A model generated the notes under the pieces. It made no database searches and was not told the DNA's origin. It saw nothing but the letters and a program-made list of their open reading frames with translations. Positions 7,337-14,455 of a stretch of DNA of 64,000 bases are shown piece by piece. Within the stretch, counting starts at the first letter, position 1. Every line of letters starts with the position of its first letter. The translations under genes were made by a program, and so were the position numbers. The DNA is from Shinella kummerowiae (lineage in GTDB: Bacteria; Pseudomonadota; Alphaproteobacteria; Rhizobiales; Rhizobiaceae): positions 372,001 to 436,000 of the forward strand of contig NZ_WUMK01000004.1 of assembly GCF_009827055.1 (NCBI RefSeq). Reading direction: 5' to 3'.

Positions 7337-8106
7337 TGGGCGACGATCTCCAGCGGTTATCAGCTTTGATCGACCGGCTGGATTCAACGCCAGTGCAAGG
7401 AAGTCTCGAAGCACGCCGTAGGAACAAGGCGTTCAGTCGCGCCGCTATCAGCCGCATGTTTGATGGCGGCGGAACGTTTGGTGAAGCCGCTGGCACGATG
7501 CCCTGGCTGAACGGGCCAGATGCTGTGCAAAATCTTCGCGCCCTCAACGATGACCTCGGCGCGCAAATCGGGATGGTGAACCACATATTGGACACCTGGT
7601 TCAAACATGGGGAGCCCGTCGCCCCGCATTATCCGTTTCGGATCGCCGTCATCCTCCGCAAGATGAAGCGCCCCGACCTCGAATCCGATTTTCTCCGTGC
7701 CTTTGGAAGACATTTCATTTCTCATCACTATGGCGCTCGGAGCGCCGACCTCGGGACGAGGATGGAGAAGGTACTCGGCGAGCAGGTTTGCGATGAACTA
7801 TGGCTCGCGTCTGAAGCGCTCGAAGAAAGGCCTGTGGCCGCTCGCGGCGTCAGAAAGCTCGGTGTGTTCCCGCTCCACTCCGCGCCTGTTGCGGGCAGCG
7901 CCACGGCTCGCAACTTCACATTCGAGTTCTTATGCAAGCGATGCGGCGGCCGAAACATCAATGTTCCTGACGGACCCGATGATGGCGACATGGTGACATG
8001 CTCATCCTGCACGCTGGCTTTCGGCCCGTTTCCTGTCCTCAAAGAATACTGCAACTGGTTGGCGCTGGAGAAGATCAAAGACGACGAGATGGAGGGAATT
8101 CGATGA
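7336..8106 (+). CDS. Unknown cI-linked protein with C-terminal zinc ribbon
   Basis: Unrecognised protein of 256 aa. The N-terminal two thirds are mixed and soluble. Residues from about 205 carry a zinc ribbon (CKRCGG, then CSSC about 20 residues later) followed by a hydrophobic helix-like tail. The start is an ATG overlapping the repressor stop (TGATG), and the stop overlaps the next gene (ATGA). Being locked behind the repressor, it should be made in the lysogen, where phages often keep exclusion or defence genes. That role is inference; no catalytic motif was seen. Confidence 0.7.
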   Translation: MGDDLQRLSALIDRLDSTPVQGSLEARRRNKAFSRAAISRMFDGGGTFGEAAGTMPWLNGPDAVQNLRALNDDLGAQIGMVNHILDTWFKHGEPVAPHYPFRIAVILRKMKRPDLESDFLRAFGRHFISHHYGARSADLGTRMEKVLGEQVCDELWLASEALEERPVAARGVRKLGVFPLHSAPVAGSATARNFTFEFLCKRCGGRNINVPDGPDDGDMVTCSSCTLAFGPFPVLKEYCNWLALEKIKDDEMEGIR

Positions 8107-8294
8107 AAAAGACAAAGCCTCCCCGCGAACGCGCCGCCCGCGCCCTTTGCAGCCACTTCGGCGTACCCGAGAACATTGTGCGCGACAAAAAGCCTATGTG
8201 GACGCAATACCTGGATATGGCTGATGCCGCGCTTCAGGCCGCGTTGTCTCCGGAAGAATGGGAGCGCGTGAAGGCAGAAGGGCCGGAGGAGTGA
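8103..8294 (+). CDS. Small unknown cI-operon protein, 63 aa
   Basis: Basic N-terminus (MKKTKPPRERAARALC), then an acidic C-terminal half with AALSPEEWERVK. No known motif. Its ATG overlaps the stop of the 256-aa gene (ATGA) and its stop overlaps the GTG of the next gene, so it is the third of four coupled genes starting with the repressor. Confidence 0.65.
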   Translation: MKKTKPPRERAARALCSHFGVPENIVRDKKPMWTQYLDMADAALQAALSPEEWERVKAEGPEE

Positions 8295-8866
8295 ACCTCC
8301 TCGCAATCGATAGCCCAGGTACTCTGTGGGCAGCTATCGGCGTGGGCGTGATGATCGTCTTCTACTTTTCGGACAAGATCATTGCCGCTTTGATGGCCTT
8401 GGTTCGCAGGACGAAAGCAGCCAATGTGCCGGTGGTTGAGCGTCTTTCGCACACGAGGAGCGCCGAACATCCGAATTGGGAAATTCTCAATTTTTCGGTC
8501 CGCAATCGAGACGATCTGCGATGGACGATAGAGGCGTTGCGATTTTCATCCCCGCACCATTGTAAAGCGATCAATCAATCGGCCCTCATCGACCACATAG
8601 AGGGCGGCGACCCGAACCCGGATGCCGTTGATTTGGCTAGCCTCTCCAATGAAGTAGCCTTGAACTGGGAACTCGCACCGGCTGGGCAAAAGCGCCCCAC
8701 GCTGATCGCTGGCGATAATGACACCCACTACCTGACGATCTGGGTCTATCTGCCGCGCCGGAGTTCCGAAATCTTCTGTTCAAGCTCGCTTATTTTGCGG
8801 TCGAATCCCCAGAAGCGGGAAATGATAAAAATCGAATTCACGAGCCCCGCGATCACCAGCATATAG
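8291..8866 (+). CDS. Unknown membrane-anchored cI-operon protein
   Basis: Protein of 191 aa, GTG start at 8291 overlapping the upstream stop (GTGA). A single membrane helix lies at about residues 10-34 (TLWAAIGVGVMIVFYF), followed by a basic stretch (RRTK). The soluble domain looks beta-rich (WEILNFSVRNRDDLRW, HYLTIWVYLP), so an N-in single-pass anchor with a cytoplasmic domain is likely. Last gene of the cI operon. Its final 40 codons overlap a small gene on the other strand (8746-8904) by 121 bases. Function unknown; superinfection exclusion would fit the position. Confidence 0.65.
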   Translation: MNLLAIDSPGTLWAAIGVGVMIVFYFSDKIIAALMALVRRTKAANVPVVERLSHTRSAEHPNWEILNFSVRNRDDLRWTIEALRFSSPHHCKAINQSALIDHIEGGDPNPDAVDLASLSNEVALNWELAPAGQKRPTLIAGDNDTHYLTIWVYLPRRSSEIFCSSSLILRSNPQKREMIKIEFTSPAITSI

Positions 8867-8904
8867 ACGATCAGTTCGACATTCAGGCCGGTTACAGTTT
8901 CCAT
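8746..8904 (-). CDS. Membrane microprotein with coiled-coil tail, 52 aa
   Basis: Small protein with one strongly hydrophobic segment (about residues 9-28, LIVYMLVIAGLVNSIFIIS), a basic turn, and a heptad-like tail (RKISELEQKISELRRGR). ATG at 8904 follows AGGAG with good spacing. It is the second of two tandem small membrane genes on this strand, and its last 121 bases overlap the end of the gene on the plus strand. Holin-like, toxin-like or exclusion roles are possible. The clean ribosome site and protein-like composition support it. Confidence 0.6.
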   Translation of the reverse strand: METVTGLNVELIVYMLVIAGLVNSIFIISRFWGFDRKISELEQKISELRRGR

Positions 8905-8905
8905 G

Positions 8906-9067
8906 TCATTCTCCTGCCTGGCGGCTTTCTAGGCGCTTCACGCGAGCAAGCAAAGCATCGATCGTTCGGGATTTGTAGTGCGCCGTTAAGAACGCAGCGA
9001 TCCCAACAATCATCACAGCAGCAGACTGAAAAACGATCAGTCCCACGATCATCGTATCCATCTCCAT
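8906..9067 (-). CDS. Membrane microprotein, 53 aa (tandem partner)
   Basis: Same layout as the gene below it: a hydrophobic helix at about residues 6-28 (MIVGLIVFQSAAVMIVGIAA), then a basic helical tail (RTIDALLARVKRLESRQ). ATG at 9067 is preceded by GGGAG at 8 bases; an alternative ATG lies at 9061. The stop is one base before the next start region. The two share topology but little sequence, so they are either old duplicates or a functional pair. Promoter not identified. Confidence 0.6.
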   Translation of the reverse strand: MEMDTMIVGLIVFQSAAVMIVGIAAFLTAHYKSRTIDALLARVKRLESRQAGE

Positions 9068-9388
9068 CTACCTATCTCCCTCTTGCTGATTTTCGGTTTT
9101 GAAGGCTGGTGAGGGAGGGTTCCGGCCAAAGCTTCCCCCTACCCCATGAACCAAGTTCAAGAGGCGGGGGAAACCTTGGCCATGTCCTGAAGGCCGGAGC
9201 CGGGATGGGACGCGTGCCAGGACGCCTTTCAGCAATCCACCCTCATTTTCTGGCAGCACAGTAGGGCTTTCGCTTCCCGCGCCTCGGGCTTCACCAGCTC
9301 GGGAATTGCACCCGGTCGCCCGTCAAATCGATTTCAGCCCCGGTCGGATCATCCCGCCGGGGCTTTTCTTATGCCATCAGAAAAAATA
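9068..9388. other. Gene-poor interval holding a structured RNA segment
   Basis: No convincing coding region. The plus strand can form a long stem: GGCCAA (9124-9129) with TTGGCC (9176-9181), and TTCCCCC (9133-9139) with GGGGGAA (9166-9172), capped by TGAAC/GTTCA (9147-9159). A second stem pairs GTCCTG (9184-9189) with CAGGAC (9218-9223). It is followed by a terminator (9336-9370), so a non-coding RNA or a long 3' untranslated region of the cI operon is possible. A 63-codon minus-strand frame (9068-9259) is not convincing. Confidence 0.5.
9336..9370 (+). terminator. Rho-independent terminator before the rightward promoter
   Basis: AGCCCCGG (9336-9343) pairs perfectly with CCGGGGCT (9357-9364), followed by TTTTCTT. 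It would stop plus-strand transcripts of the cI operon just upstream of the operator/promoter at 9389-9440. Confidence 0.8.
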
Positions 9389-9440
9389 GTAGGCAATACC
9401 TACTTTCTGAATTGACACCTACGTAGGCTTCACTTACATT
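9389..9440 (+). promoter_or_regulatory. Operator-controlled promoter of the rightward phage operon
   Basis: A near-consensus promoter: TTGACA (9412-9417), 17-base spacer, TACATT (9435-9440). The spacer begins with CCTACGTAGG (9418-9427), the same perfect palindrome as in the cI/cro region. A second inverted site (GTAGG-N5-CCTAC, 9389-9403) lies just upstream. The repressor should therefore silence this promoter in the lysogen. Transcription would start near 9447, leaving a leader of about 175 bases before the first gene. Confidence 0.8.
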
Positions 9441-9566
9441 TCTCCTCGTAGACTTCGATCACGAAGACGCCCCGGCAACTTTAGCCCGAGCCGATCTGGT
9501 CGCGGTGAAACGGATGACAGCCAGTCCAGATGGAGGCGGTCATGTGAAGCGCAGCACGGCAACAAC

Positions 9567-9600
9567 GCGGCGGGGCCCGTGCCTCGAACAACCCCGCCGC
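9567..9600 (+). promoter_or_regulatory. GC-rich leader hairpin ahead of the rightward operon
   Basis: GCGGCGGGG (9567-9575) pairs perfectly with CCCCGCCGC (9592-9600). No T-tract follows, so it is not a simple terminator. It ends 13 bases before the GGGGAAG ribosome site of the first gene (9623) and could act in antitermination or translation control. Confidence 0.4.
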
Positions 9601-9622
9601 AACAGCCTACCGGGGAAGACAG

Positions 9623-10051
9623 ATGGCAACGAACGCAACAGCAATCGACCAGATCAAGACACTCAAGAATGACGCGGCCAAACTCGGCACCTTTCATGAG
9701 TGGTTCGCAGAGACTTTCGCGGACAAAGCCCACCACGACAAACAGGCGTTCGGCTTCGGCGTTGGCACTGGCGAATACTTCGCCTTCAAATCCAGCGTCT
9801 GGTTCTACGCCTACTGTGGGCAGTACGGCAGCTCATCGGTCTATAGCCAGCTCTCGGTTCAGGACAGCAAGGCAGTCAACGCCGCGTTCACTAAGGCGCT
9901 GAACCGGCATCAGAAGCTGATCTTTCAGACCATGGCTGAGATCATGACGGACGAAGCAACCAAGCTCCGCGATCAGGCGCAGAAGGAAGTCAGCGCCCTG
10001 CAGTCGATGCTGCACGATCTCGACACCCCGCAGACCTCCGAAGCCACCTGA
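9623..10051 (+). CDS. Unknown first gene of the rightward phage operon
   Basis: Unrecognised 142-aa protein. N-terminal helix, a glycine/aromatic-rich middle (FGFGVGTGEYFAFKSSVWFYAY), and a long C-terminal helix (LIFQTMAEIMTDEATKLRDQAQKEVSAL) with coiled-coil character. GGGGAAG ribosome site just upstream. As the first gene after the repressor-controlled promoter it is expected to be made immediately on induction. Confidence 0.7.
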   Translation: MATNATAIDQIKTLKNDAAKLGTFHEWFAETFADKAHHDKQAFGFGVGTGEYFAFKSSVWFYAYCGQYGSSSVYSQLSVQDSKAVNAAFTKALNRHQKLIFQTMAEIMTDEATKLRDQAQKEVSALQSMLHDLDTPQTSEAT

Positions 10052-10165
10052 TCCCCTTCGGCATCCCGCACACAGTGGCGGGATATCGAAAGTGACCAAC
10101 AGCCTACCGACTGATGCTCCCGAGGGACGACGAAACGGTACGGCGCCGAACATGAGGATGGGGCA

Positions 10166-10504
10166 ATGTCAGCATTCAGCATCGATTACGATTTCGAGGA
10201 AATGCACCTCTGCGGCGACGGCCTGATGGCATGGGGCACCGCAACGCTGGTGCACGACGGGGACGGCGAGTTCTACGTGTCGGCCATCATGATCGGTGGG
10301 AAGAAGTTCACCCGCAACGGCTACGGCTCGGATCAGTTCTTCTCGACGACGAACAAGGACATCTTCCTCACGATCGCCAAGCAGCTCGAGGAAAGCAAAC
10401 ACACTCAGGAGACTTGGGGCGAGGCCCTGCGTGAAGATCGCGCCGGTGATCCCGACCGCGCCTATGACGAGCGCCGTGACCATCAGGCGATGGGGTGGGT
10501 GTGA
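10166..10504 (+). CDS. Hypothetical phage protein, 112 aa
   Basis: Unrecognised. Acidic, beta-rich N-terminal half (EFYVSAIMIGGKKFTRNG) and a charged helical C-terminal half. Preceded by GAGGATGGGG. Its stop overlaps the next ATG (TGATG-type). No domain seen. Confidence 0.65.
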   Translation: MSAFSIDYDFEEMHLCGDGLMAWGTATLVHDGDGEFYVSAIMIGGKKFTRNGYGSDQFFSTTNKDIFLTIAKQLEESKHTQETWGEALREDRAGDPDRAYDERRDHQAMGWV

Positions 10505-10923
10505 TGACGAACATCCAGAAGAACTGCGCGGCCTGCGGCAAGCCGATCACTGTTCGCCTTGCCGACCATAAGCGAGGTTGGGGCAAGTTCTGCGGAAAGG
10601 CCTGCGCCGCTGGCTACAAATGCGGGATGCGGCCGCGCGACGTCAACAAGCGGCACGCCAAGCAGAGCGCATGGGCTTCCGAAGCTCTCGCGGCCCGCGA
10701 TGCTGCCGGCGTAAACGAATGGCCAAAGGCGCCTTCGGTCAAGGAGCAGCTTGGCCATCGCGTGAAGGTTCGCCCGATCTATCATTCGCCGTCTGAATGC
10801 CGCGAATGTGGCAAGCGCGTAAATGGCCCCGGCCTTTGCTGGGAATGCGAGGCCGAAAACGAGGCCAATGACGCCATGGAAGCCGGTTGGGATGGCCACA
10901 AGACCGGAGGCGCACATGCTTGA
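10504..10923 (+). CDS. Zinc-ribbon phage protein, 139 aa
   Basis: Two pairs of metal-binding knuckles: CAACGK near residue 8 with FCGKAC near residue 32, and CRECGK near residue 99 with CWEC near residue 112. This suggests two zinc ribbons joined by a basic linker. Likely a nucleic-acid-binding accessory protein. ATG at 10504 overlaps the previous stop; the stop lies a few bases into the next gene. Confidence 0.7.
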   Translation: MTNIQKNCAACGKPITVRLADHKRGWGKFCGKACAAGYKCGMRPRDVNKRHAKQSAWASEALAARDAAGVNEWPKAPSVKEQLGHRVKVRPIYHSPSECRECGKRVNGPGLCWECEAENEANDAMEAGWDGHKTGGAHA

Positions 10924-11128
10924 CCGCTGCGGCCTCGCCGCCCATCGCGAATGCTCGTGCGAGCCATCGGCCGTTCCGTGCCGCGCTCATCCGGAGCCCA
11001 TCGACATCATCGAAGACGCCAATACCGGCATCGCGACCCACGGCCCGATCTGCTTGGCCGCCCTCGCCGCGATCGTTTGGGCCATCACCTTTTACGCCGC
11101 GACCAAGTTCGGCACGGCCGCGATTTAG
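10916..11128 (+). CDS. Small cysteine-rich membrane protein, 70 aa
   Basis: N-terminal soluble part with four cysteines (CGLAAHRECSCEPSAVPC, residues 5-22) and a C-terminal membrane helix (about residues 45-66, ICLAALAAIVWAITFY). ATG at 10916 follows GGAGG. It overlaps the upstream gene by 8 bases. Function unknown. Confidence 0.6.
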   Translation: MLDRCGLAAHRECSCEPSAVPCRAHPEPIDIIEDANTGIATHGPICLAALAAIVWAITFYAATKFGTAAI

Positions 11129-11137
11129 GAGCAACTT

Positions 11138-12151
11138 ATGAACCGCAATGTTGATATCGACCGCGACGCTTCGCAAAGCATTGGCTCCATCGTCGGGAAT
11201 ATGATCAAGGGCTTCAGCCGCGAGAAGGTCTACGCCAGCGGCAAGATCTCCGCACCGGGCGTTTGGACGGCTGTTCCGATCGACGCCTACCACGGCGACA
11301 CGAAGCTGTTCGACGGGTTTTCCATTTCCAGCTCTGGCCTTCGCGCCGTGCTCCGCCGTCCGTCCGAGTACTGGGGCTTCTCCCCCTACAATCCGAAGCC
11401 GTTCGAGAAGGAGGAAAAGACCTCTCTTGAGTTCGGCAAGGCGGCACACATGCTGTTGCTCGGGGAAGACGGTTTCAAGGAACGGTATGCGCTCCGCCCG
11501 GAGAAATACCCTGCTGAAAAGGGCGAGATGAAGCCCTGGAACGGGAATGCCAACTGGTGCAAGGGCTGGCTGGCCGACCAGAAGAACGCTGGCCGCACAG
11601 TCATCACAGATACCGAAATCGGGCATATCCGGCATATGGCCGACGCTCTCTCCCGGAAAGAGCCTATCCGGCTCGGCATCCTCAATGGCCGTATCGAGCG
11701 TTCGATCTTCACCAAGCACGGCAATATCTGGCTGAAGGCCCGTCCCGACGTCGTGCCGAACGATAGCGGCGACTTCGTCGACCTGAAGACTGCAGCGTCC
11801 GTCGATGACGAAAGCCTGTCCAAGGCAATCTACCAGCACGGCTACCATGTGCAGGCCGGCTTGCTCCGCATGATCGTCCGCGAAGTGCTTGGCGCCGATG
11901 CCTTCACCTCGTTCACCTTCGTCTTCGTCGAGAAGGCCCCGCCCTACGACGTCCGCGTCATGCAGTTGAAGGATGAGGACATCGACCTCGGCGAGCGCCA
12001 GGCACGCAAAGCCATCGCGACGGTGCAGGAATGCCTGAAGCGTAAGCGCTGGCCCGGTTTCGACGGTTTCGACCGCGAATTTTCCTACACCGAAATGCCG
12101 TCGTGGGCTCGCACCCGAATTGAGAACGAACTCAACCGTGAGGCCGCATAG
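11138..12151 (+). CDS. RecE-like PD-(D/E)XK exonuclease
   Basis: Predicted 5'-3' double-strand exonuclease (337 aa) of the RecE/exonuclease VIII group. The nuclease core shows H104 in FGKAAHMLL, D204 in ARPDVVP and the D-x-K pair in FVDLKTA (D215, K217). Followed two bases later by RecT, the single-strand annealing partner. Together they form a Red-like recombination system for replication or repair of phage ends. AGGAG lies upstream of the ATG. Confidence 0.85.
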   Translation: MNRNVDIDRDASQSIGSIVGNMIKGFSREKVYASGKISAPGVWTAVPIDAYHGDTKLFDGFSISSSGLRAVLRRPSEYWGFSPYNPKPFEKEEKTSLEFGKAAHMLLLGEDGFKERYALRPEKYPAEKGEMKPWNGNANWCKGWLADQKNAGRTVITDTEIGHIRHMADALSRKEPIRLGILNGRIERSIFTKHGNIWLKARPDVVPNDSGDFVDLKTAASVDDESLSKAIYQHGYHVQAGLLRMIVREVLGADAFTSFTFVFVEKAPPYDVRVMQLKDEDIDLGERQARKAIATVQECLKRKRWPGFDGFDREFSYTEMPSWARTRIENELNREAA

Positions 12152-12153
12152 CC

Positions 12154-13299
12154 ATGAATCAGCTCGCAACGCAGCAGGAACGCCTGCCCATGGATTCCGT
12201 CGGCATCTCCAACGGATCGGCCGGTGCCAAGATCGCCCCGCAGAACCTTGCTGAGGTCGTGAAGTTCGCCGAGGTCATGTGCCGGGCCGATATCGCGCTC
12301 CCGAAGCACCTTCGCGGCAATGCCGGCGCCTGCATGGCTGTCGCTCTCCAGGCTCTGGAATGGCAGCTCTCGCCGTTCGCCGTTGCCAGCAAATCCTACG
12401 CGGTCAACGGCGCGATTGCCTATGAGGCGCAGCTTATCGCCGCCGTCGTAAACACCCGATCCGGCATCAAGGGCCGCCTGCGCTATCGCTACGAAGGTGA
12501 AGGCGACAAACTCACCTGCACCGTGACCGGCATCCTTGATGACGAGGAGTGCTCCTACACCACGCCGACGATCGGCAGCATCACGACGAAAAACTCCCCT
12601 CTCTGGAAGTCAGACCCGCAACAGCAGCTCGGCTATTTCGCCGCCCGGTCTTGGGCTCGCCGGCACTGCCCGGAAGTTATCCTTGGCGTTTACGACCGTG
12701 ACGAGGCGGAGCAGTTCCGTGGACCGGAGAATGCGAAGGACGTCACCCCGTCCGTCATGGATCGCTTGAAGGCCCAGAGCGCCACGCAGGAGCCGCAGGG
12801 CGATCGCGAGGGATTTAGCCGAGCATTCATCGCCGACCAGACGGAAGAACATTCTGACGCCATTACCGGCGAAATCATCGACAACCAGAATACCGACACG
12901 GCGGACCAGTCCCCCTCGGGTCATGTGTCGGTAGACGACGAGACCGCCCCTGTCTCGTCGCAAGAGGACGGAGGCGAGGCATTACCCCCGTCCGCTTCGT
13001 CTCCGTCCTCGTCCATTCTGACCGACGCCGACCGGGCGTTGTTCATTGAGTGCGCGTTCAAACTGTTCGCCATCACGGTTCAGGAAGATCTTGATGGGCC
13101 GGCGAAGCGCGGCGTGCTCGCGTCGGCAAAGGACAACTGGAAAGAGGCTATCCGGTCCGAGCATCATCCGAAGCTCGCCAGCATCTTCCTCGCGGCCGAT
13201 TCCGTCATCACCGGGAAGAACAAGGACCGGGCCGGCGCCATTCGTGAGGTGGCGGGCTGGCTGGAGTGTGCTCCCGAAGAGATCGGCGGTGCGGCATGA
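12154..13299 (+). CDS. recT: RecT-family single-strand annealing protein
   Basis: Recombinase (381 aa) that anneals complementary strands exposed by the RecE-like nuclease encoded just upstream. The conserved RecT core spans about residues 35-200 (ALPKHLRGNAGACMAVALQA, then WKSDPQQQLGYFAARSWARR). A long acidic, serine-rich linker follows, then a C-terminal helical domain (about 290-375) that is not part of the core. Stop overlaps the pentapeptide gene (ATGA). Confidence 0.88.
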   Translation: MNQLATQQERLPMDSVGISNGSAGAKIAPQNLAEVVKFAEVMCRADIALPKHLRGNAGACMAVALQALEWQLSPFAVASKSYAVNGAIAYEAQLIAAVVNTRSGIKGRLRYRYEGEGDKLTCTVTGILDDEECSYTTPTIGSITTKNSPLWKSDPQQQLGYFAARSWARRHCPEVILGVYDRDEAEQFRGPENAKDVTPSVMDRLKAQSATQEPQGDREGFSRAFIADQTEEHSDAITGEIIDNQNTDTADQSPSGHVSVDDETAPVSSQEDGGEALPPSASSPSSSILTDADRALFIECAFKLFAITVQEDLDGPAKRGVLASAKDNWKEAIRSEHHPKLASIFLAADSVITGKNKDRAGAIREVAGWLECAPEEIGGAA

Positions 13300-13580
13300 C
13301 TATCGAACTCGACGCCGACGACAAGGCATTGATGAAAGCCCTGATGGACGCTGAAACCGACAACTTCGTCGAACTCGGCACTCTGGTTGGGCTGGACCCA
13401 GCCAAGGACTACCGCTTTGCCGATTTGCGCGGCTCAAACTTCTCGGATTGCGATCTGCGCGGCTTCGATTTCACAGGCGCCGACCTCACAAACTCGACCG
13501 GCACGGAAACGATCTGGGACGAAACCACCATCCTGACGGACGCCGATATCGAGGGCTCCATCTTTGAGGTGAAGGCATGA
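13296..13580 (+). CDS. Short pentapeptide-repeat protein
   Basis: Protein of 94 aa. From about residue 40 it has a run of A(D/N)LXX-type repeats (FADLRGSNFSDCDLRGFDFT), forming about one and a half to two coils of a right-handed beta helix. Known larger members mimic DNA or inhibit gyrase; this one is too short to infer that. ATG overlaps the RecT stop. Confidence 0.75.
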   Translation: MTIELDADDKALMKALMDAETDNFVELGTLVGLDPAKDYRFADLRGSNFSDCDLRGFDFTGADLTNSTGTETIWDETTILTDADIEGSIFEVKA

Positions 13581-13771
13581 CCAAGTCCCAAACCGACCGC
13601 CAGCACCTCATGACGGCACGCCTCCGCCAGGAACTCGCCGTAGCCGAAGCGCTGCGCCGGCTGAACCAATACCGCGACGCCGCAGGCTGGAAGCAGCACC
13701 GCACCCCGTCCCAGACGGAAACACTCTCCTCCCTCCCTCCTATCACTGCCTTCATGGGCATGGGAGGGTGA
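13577..13771 (+). CDS. Hypothetical small phage protein, 64 aa
   Basis: Mostly helical basic N-terminal part (HLMTARLRQELAVAEALRRL) and a proline-rich tail. Starts by ATGA overlap with the pentapeptide gene. Unrecognised. Confidence 0.6.
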   Translation: MTKSQTDRQHLMTARLRQELAVAEALRRLNQYRDAAGWKQHRTPSQTETLSSLPPITAFMGMGG

Positions 13772-13772
13772 G

Positions 13773-14201
13773 ATGAGTTGGCGTATCAACACAGCAGCCT
13801 TTCGCGATGAAGCCGAGCCACCGCGCCGTAGGCCGAAGAAGCGCGCCGACTATCTGTCGTTCCTTCACCAGCTTCCGTGTGTCGTCACGGGCCGTATGGG
13901 CGTTCAGGCCGCGCACCTCTCCTACGCCAATGTCTTTCACGGCCATTTCGGCCGCGGCAAAGGCACCAAGGCGCCCGACCGGTTCGCCCTGCCCCTATGC
14001 CCCGAGGAACACGCCGCCCAGCACGCCATGAACGAGCGCGCCTATTGGGAAGCCAAGGGCATCGACCCTCACGCGCTCGCCAACACGCTCTTTGGCCTCT
14101 GGAACGACTACGACGAGCCTGAGGCCATCACCTACTGCACCAACCGCATCATGCAGGGCCTGGCTGTTGCCGGCCGTCTGCCTTCGAGGGATTTGGCATG
14201 A
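13773..14201 (+). CDS. HNH-like nuclease, DUF968/Ref type
   Basis: Protein of 142 aa with the pattern of phage DUF968/Ref proteins: LPCVVTG near residue 34, QAAHLSY near 45, and LCPEEHAAQHAMNE near 75. The histidines and the cysteine pair fit a metal-bound HNH fold. Ref of phage P1 is a RecA-dependent nuclease, so a recombination role fits the RecE/RecT context. Assignment is by pattern and is moderate. Confidence 0.65.
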   Translation: MSWRINTAAFRDEAEPPRRRPKKRADYLSFLHQLPCVVTGRMGVQAAHLSYANVFHGHFGRGKGTKAPDRFALPLCPEEHAAQHAMNERAYWEAKGIDPHALANTLFGLWNDYDEPEAITYCTNRIMQGLAVAGRLPSRDLA

Positions 14202-14455
14202 CCGACAGCAAGAAGATAGACGACGGCGGGCCGGCTTGGAGCCCGATTGCCACGGCCGACAAGGATGCAGACCGCATGCTGCTCGGCATCGTCAGAAATG
14301 ACGTGCTCGAAGAAGTGCATATCGGCGGGTATCGCTATGCCATCAACGATGACGAGGTGTCTTGCTGGTGGAGTGATCAGGCCGATGACGAGGTCGTCCC
14401 GACCCATTGGGCTCCGATGATCCCGTTTGCCGCCCGGAAGGCAGGTGCCCAGTGA
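14198..14455 (+). CDS. Small phage protein, APRDG family (copy 3)
   Basis: Protein of 85 aa with WSPIATADKDADRMLLGI near residue 14 and THWAPMIPF near the end, the same layout as the two copies in the leftward operon. ATGA overlap with the HNH-like gene; its stop overlaps the next GTG. Confidence 0.6.
   Translation: MTDSKKIDDGGPAWSPIATADKDADRMLLGIVRNDVLEEVHIGGYRYAINDDEVSCWWSDQADDEVVPTHWAPMIPFAARKAGAQ

Noticed and set aside
9068-9259. 63-codon minus-strand frame ahead of the membrane microproteins
   Set aside because: Composition is not protein-like, no ribosome site is evident, and the region is dominated by RNA-type inverted repeats.
10739-12169. Long open frame antisense to the RecE-like gene
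   Set aside because: Shadow of a GC-rich coding strand; the plus-strand gene has clear nuclease motifs.
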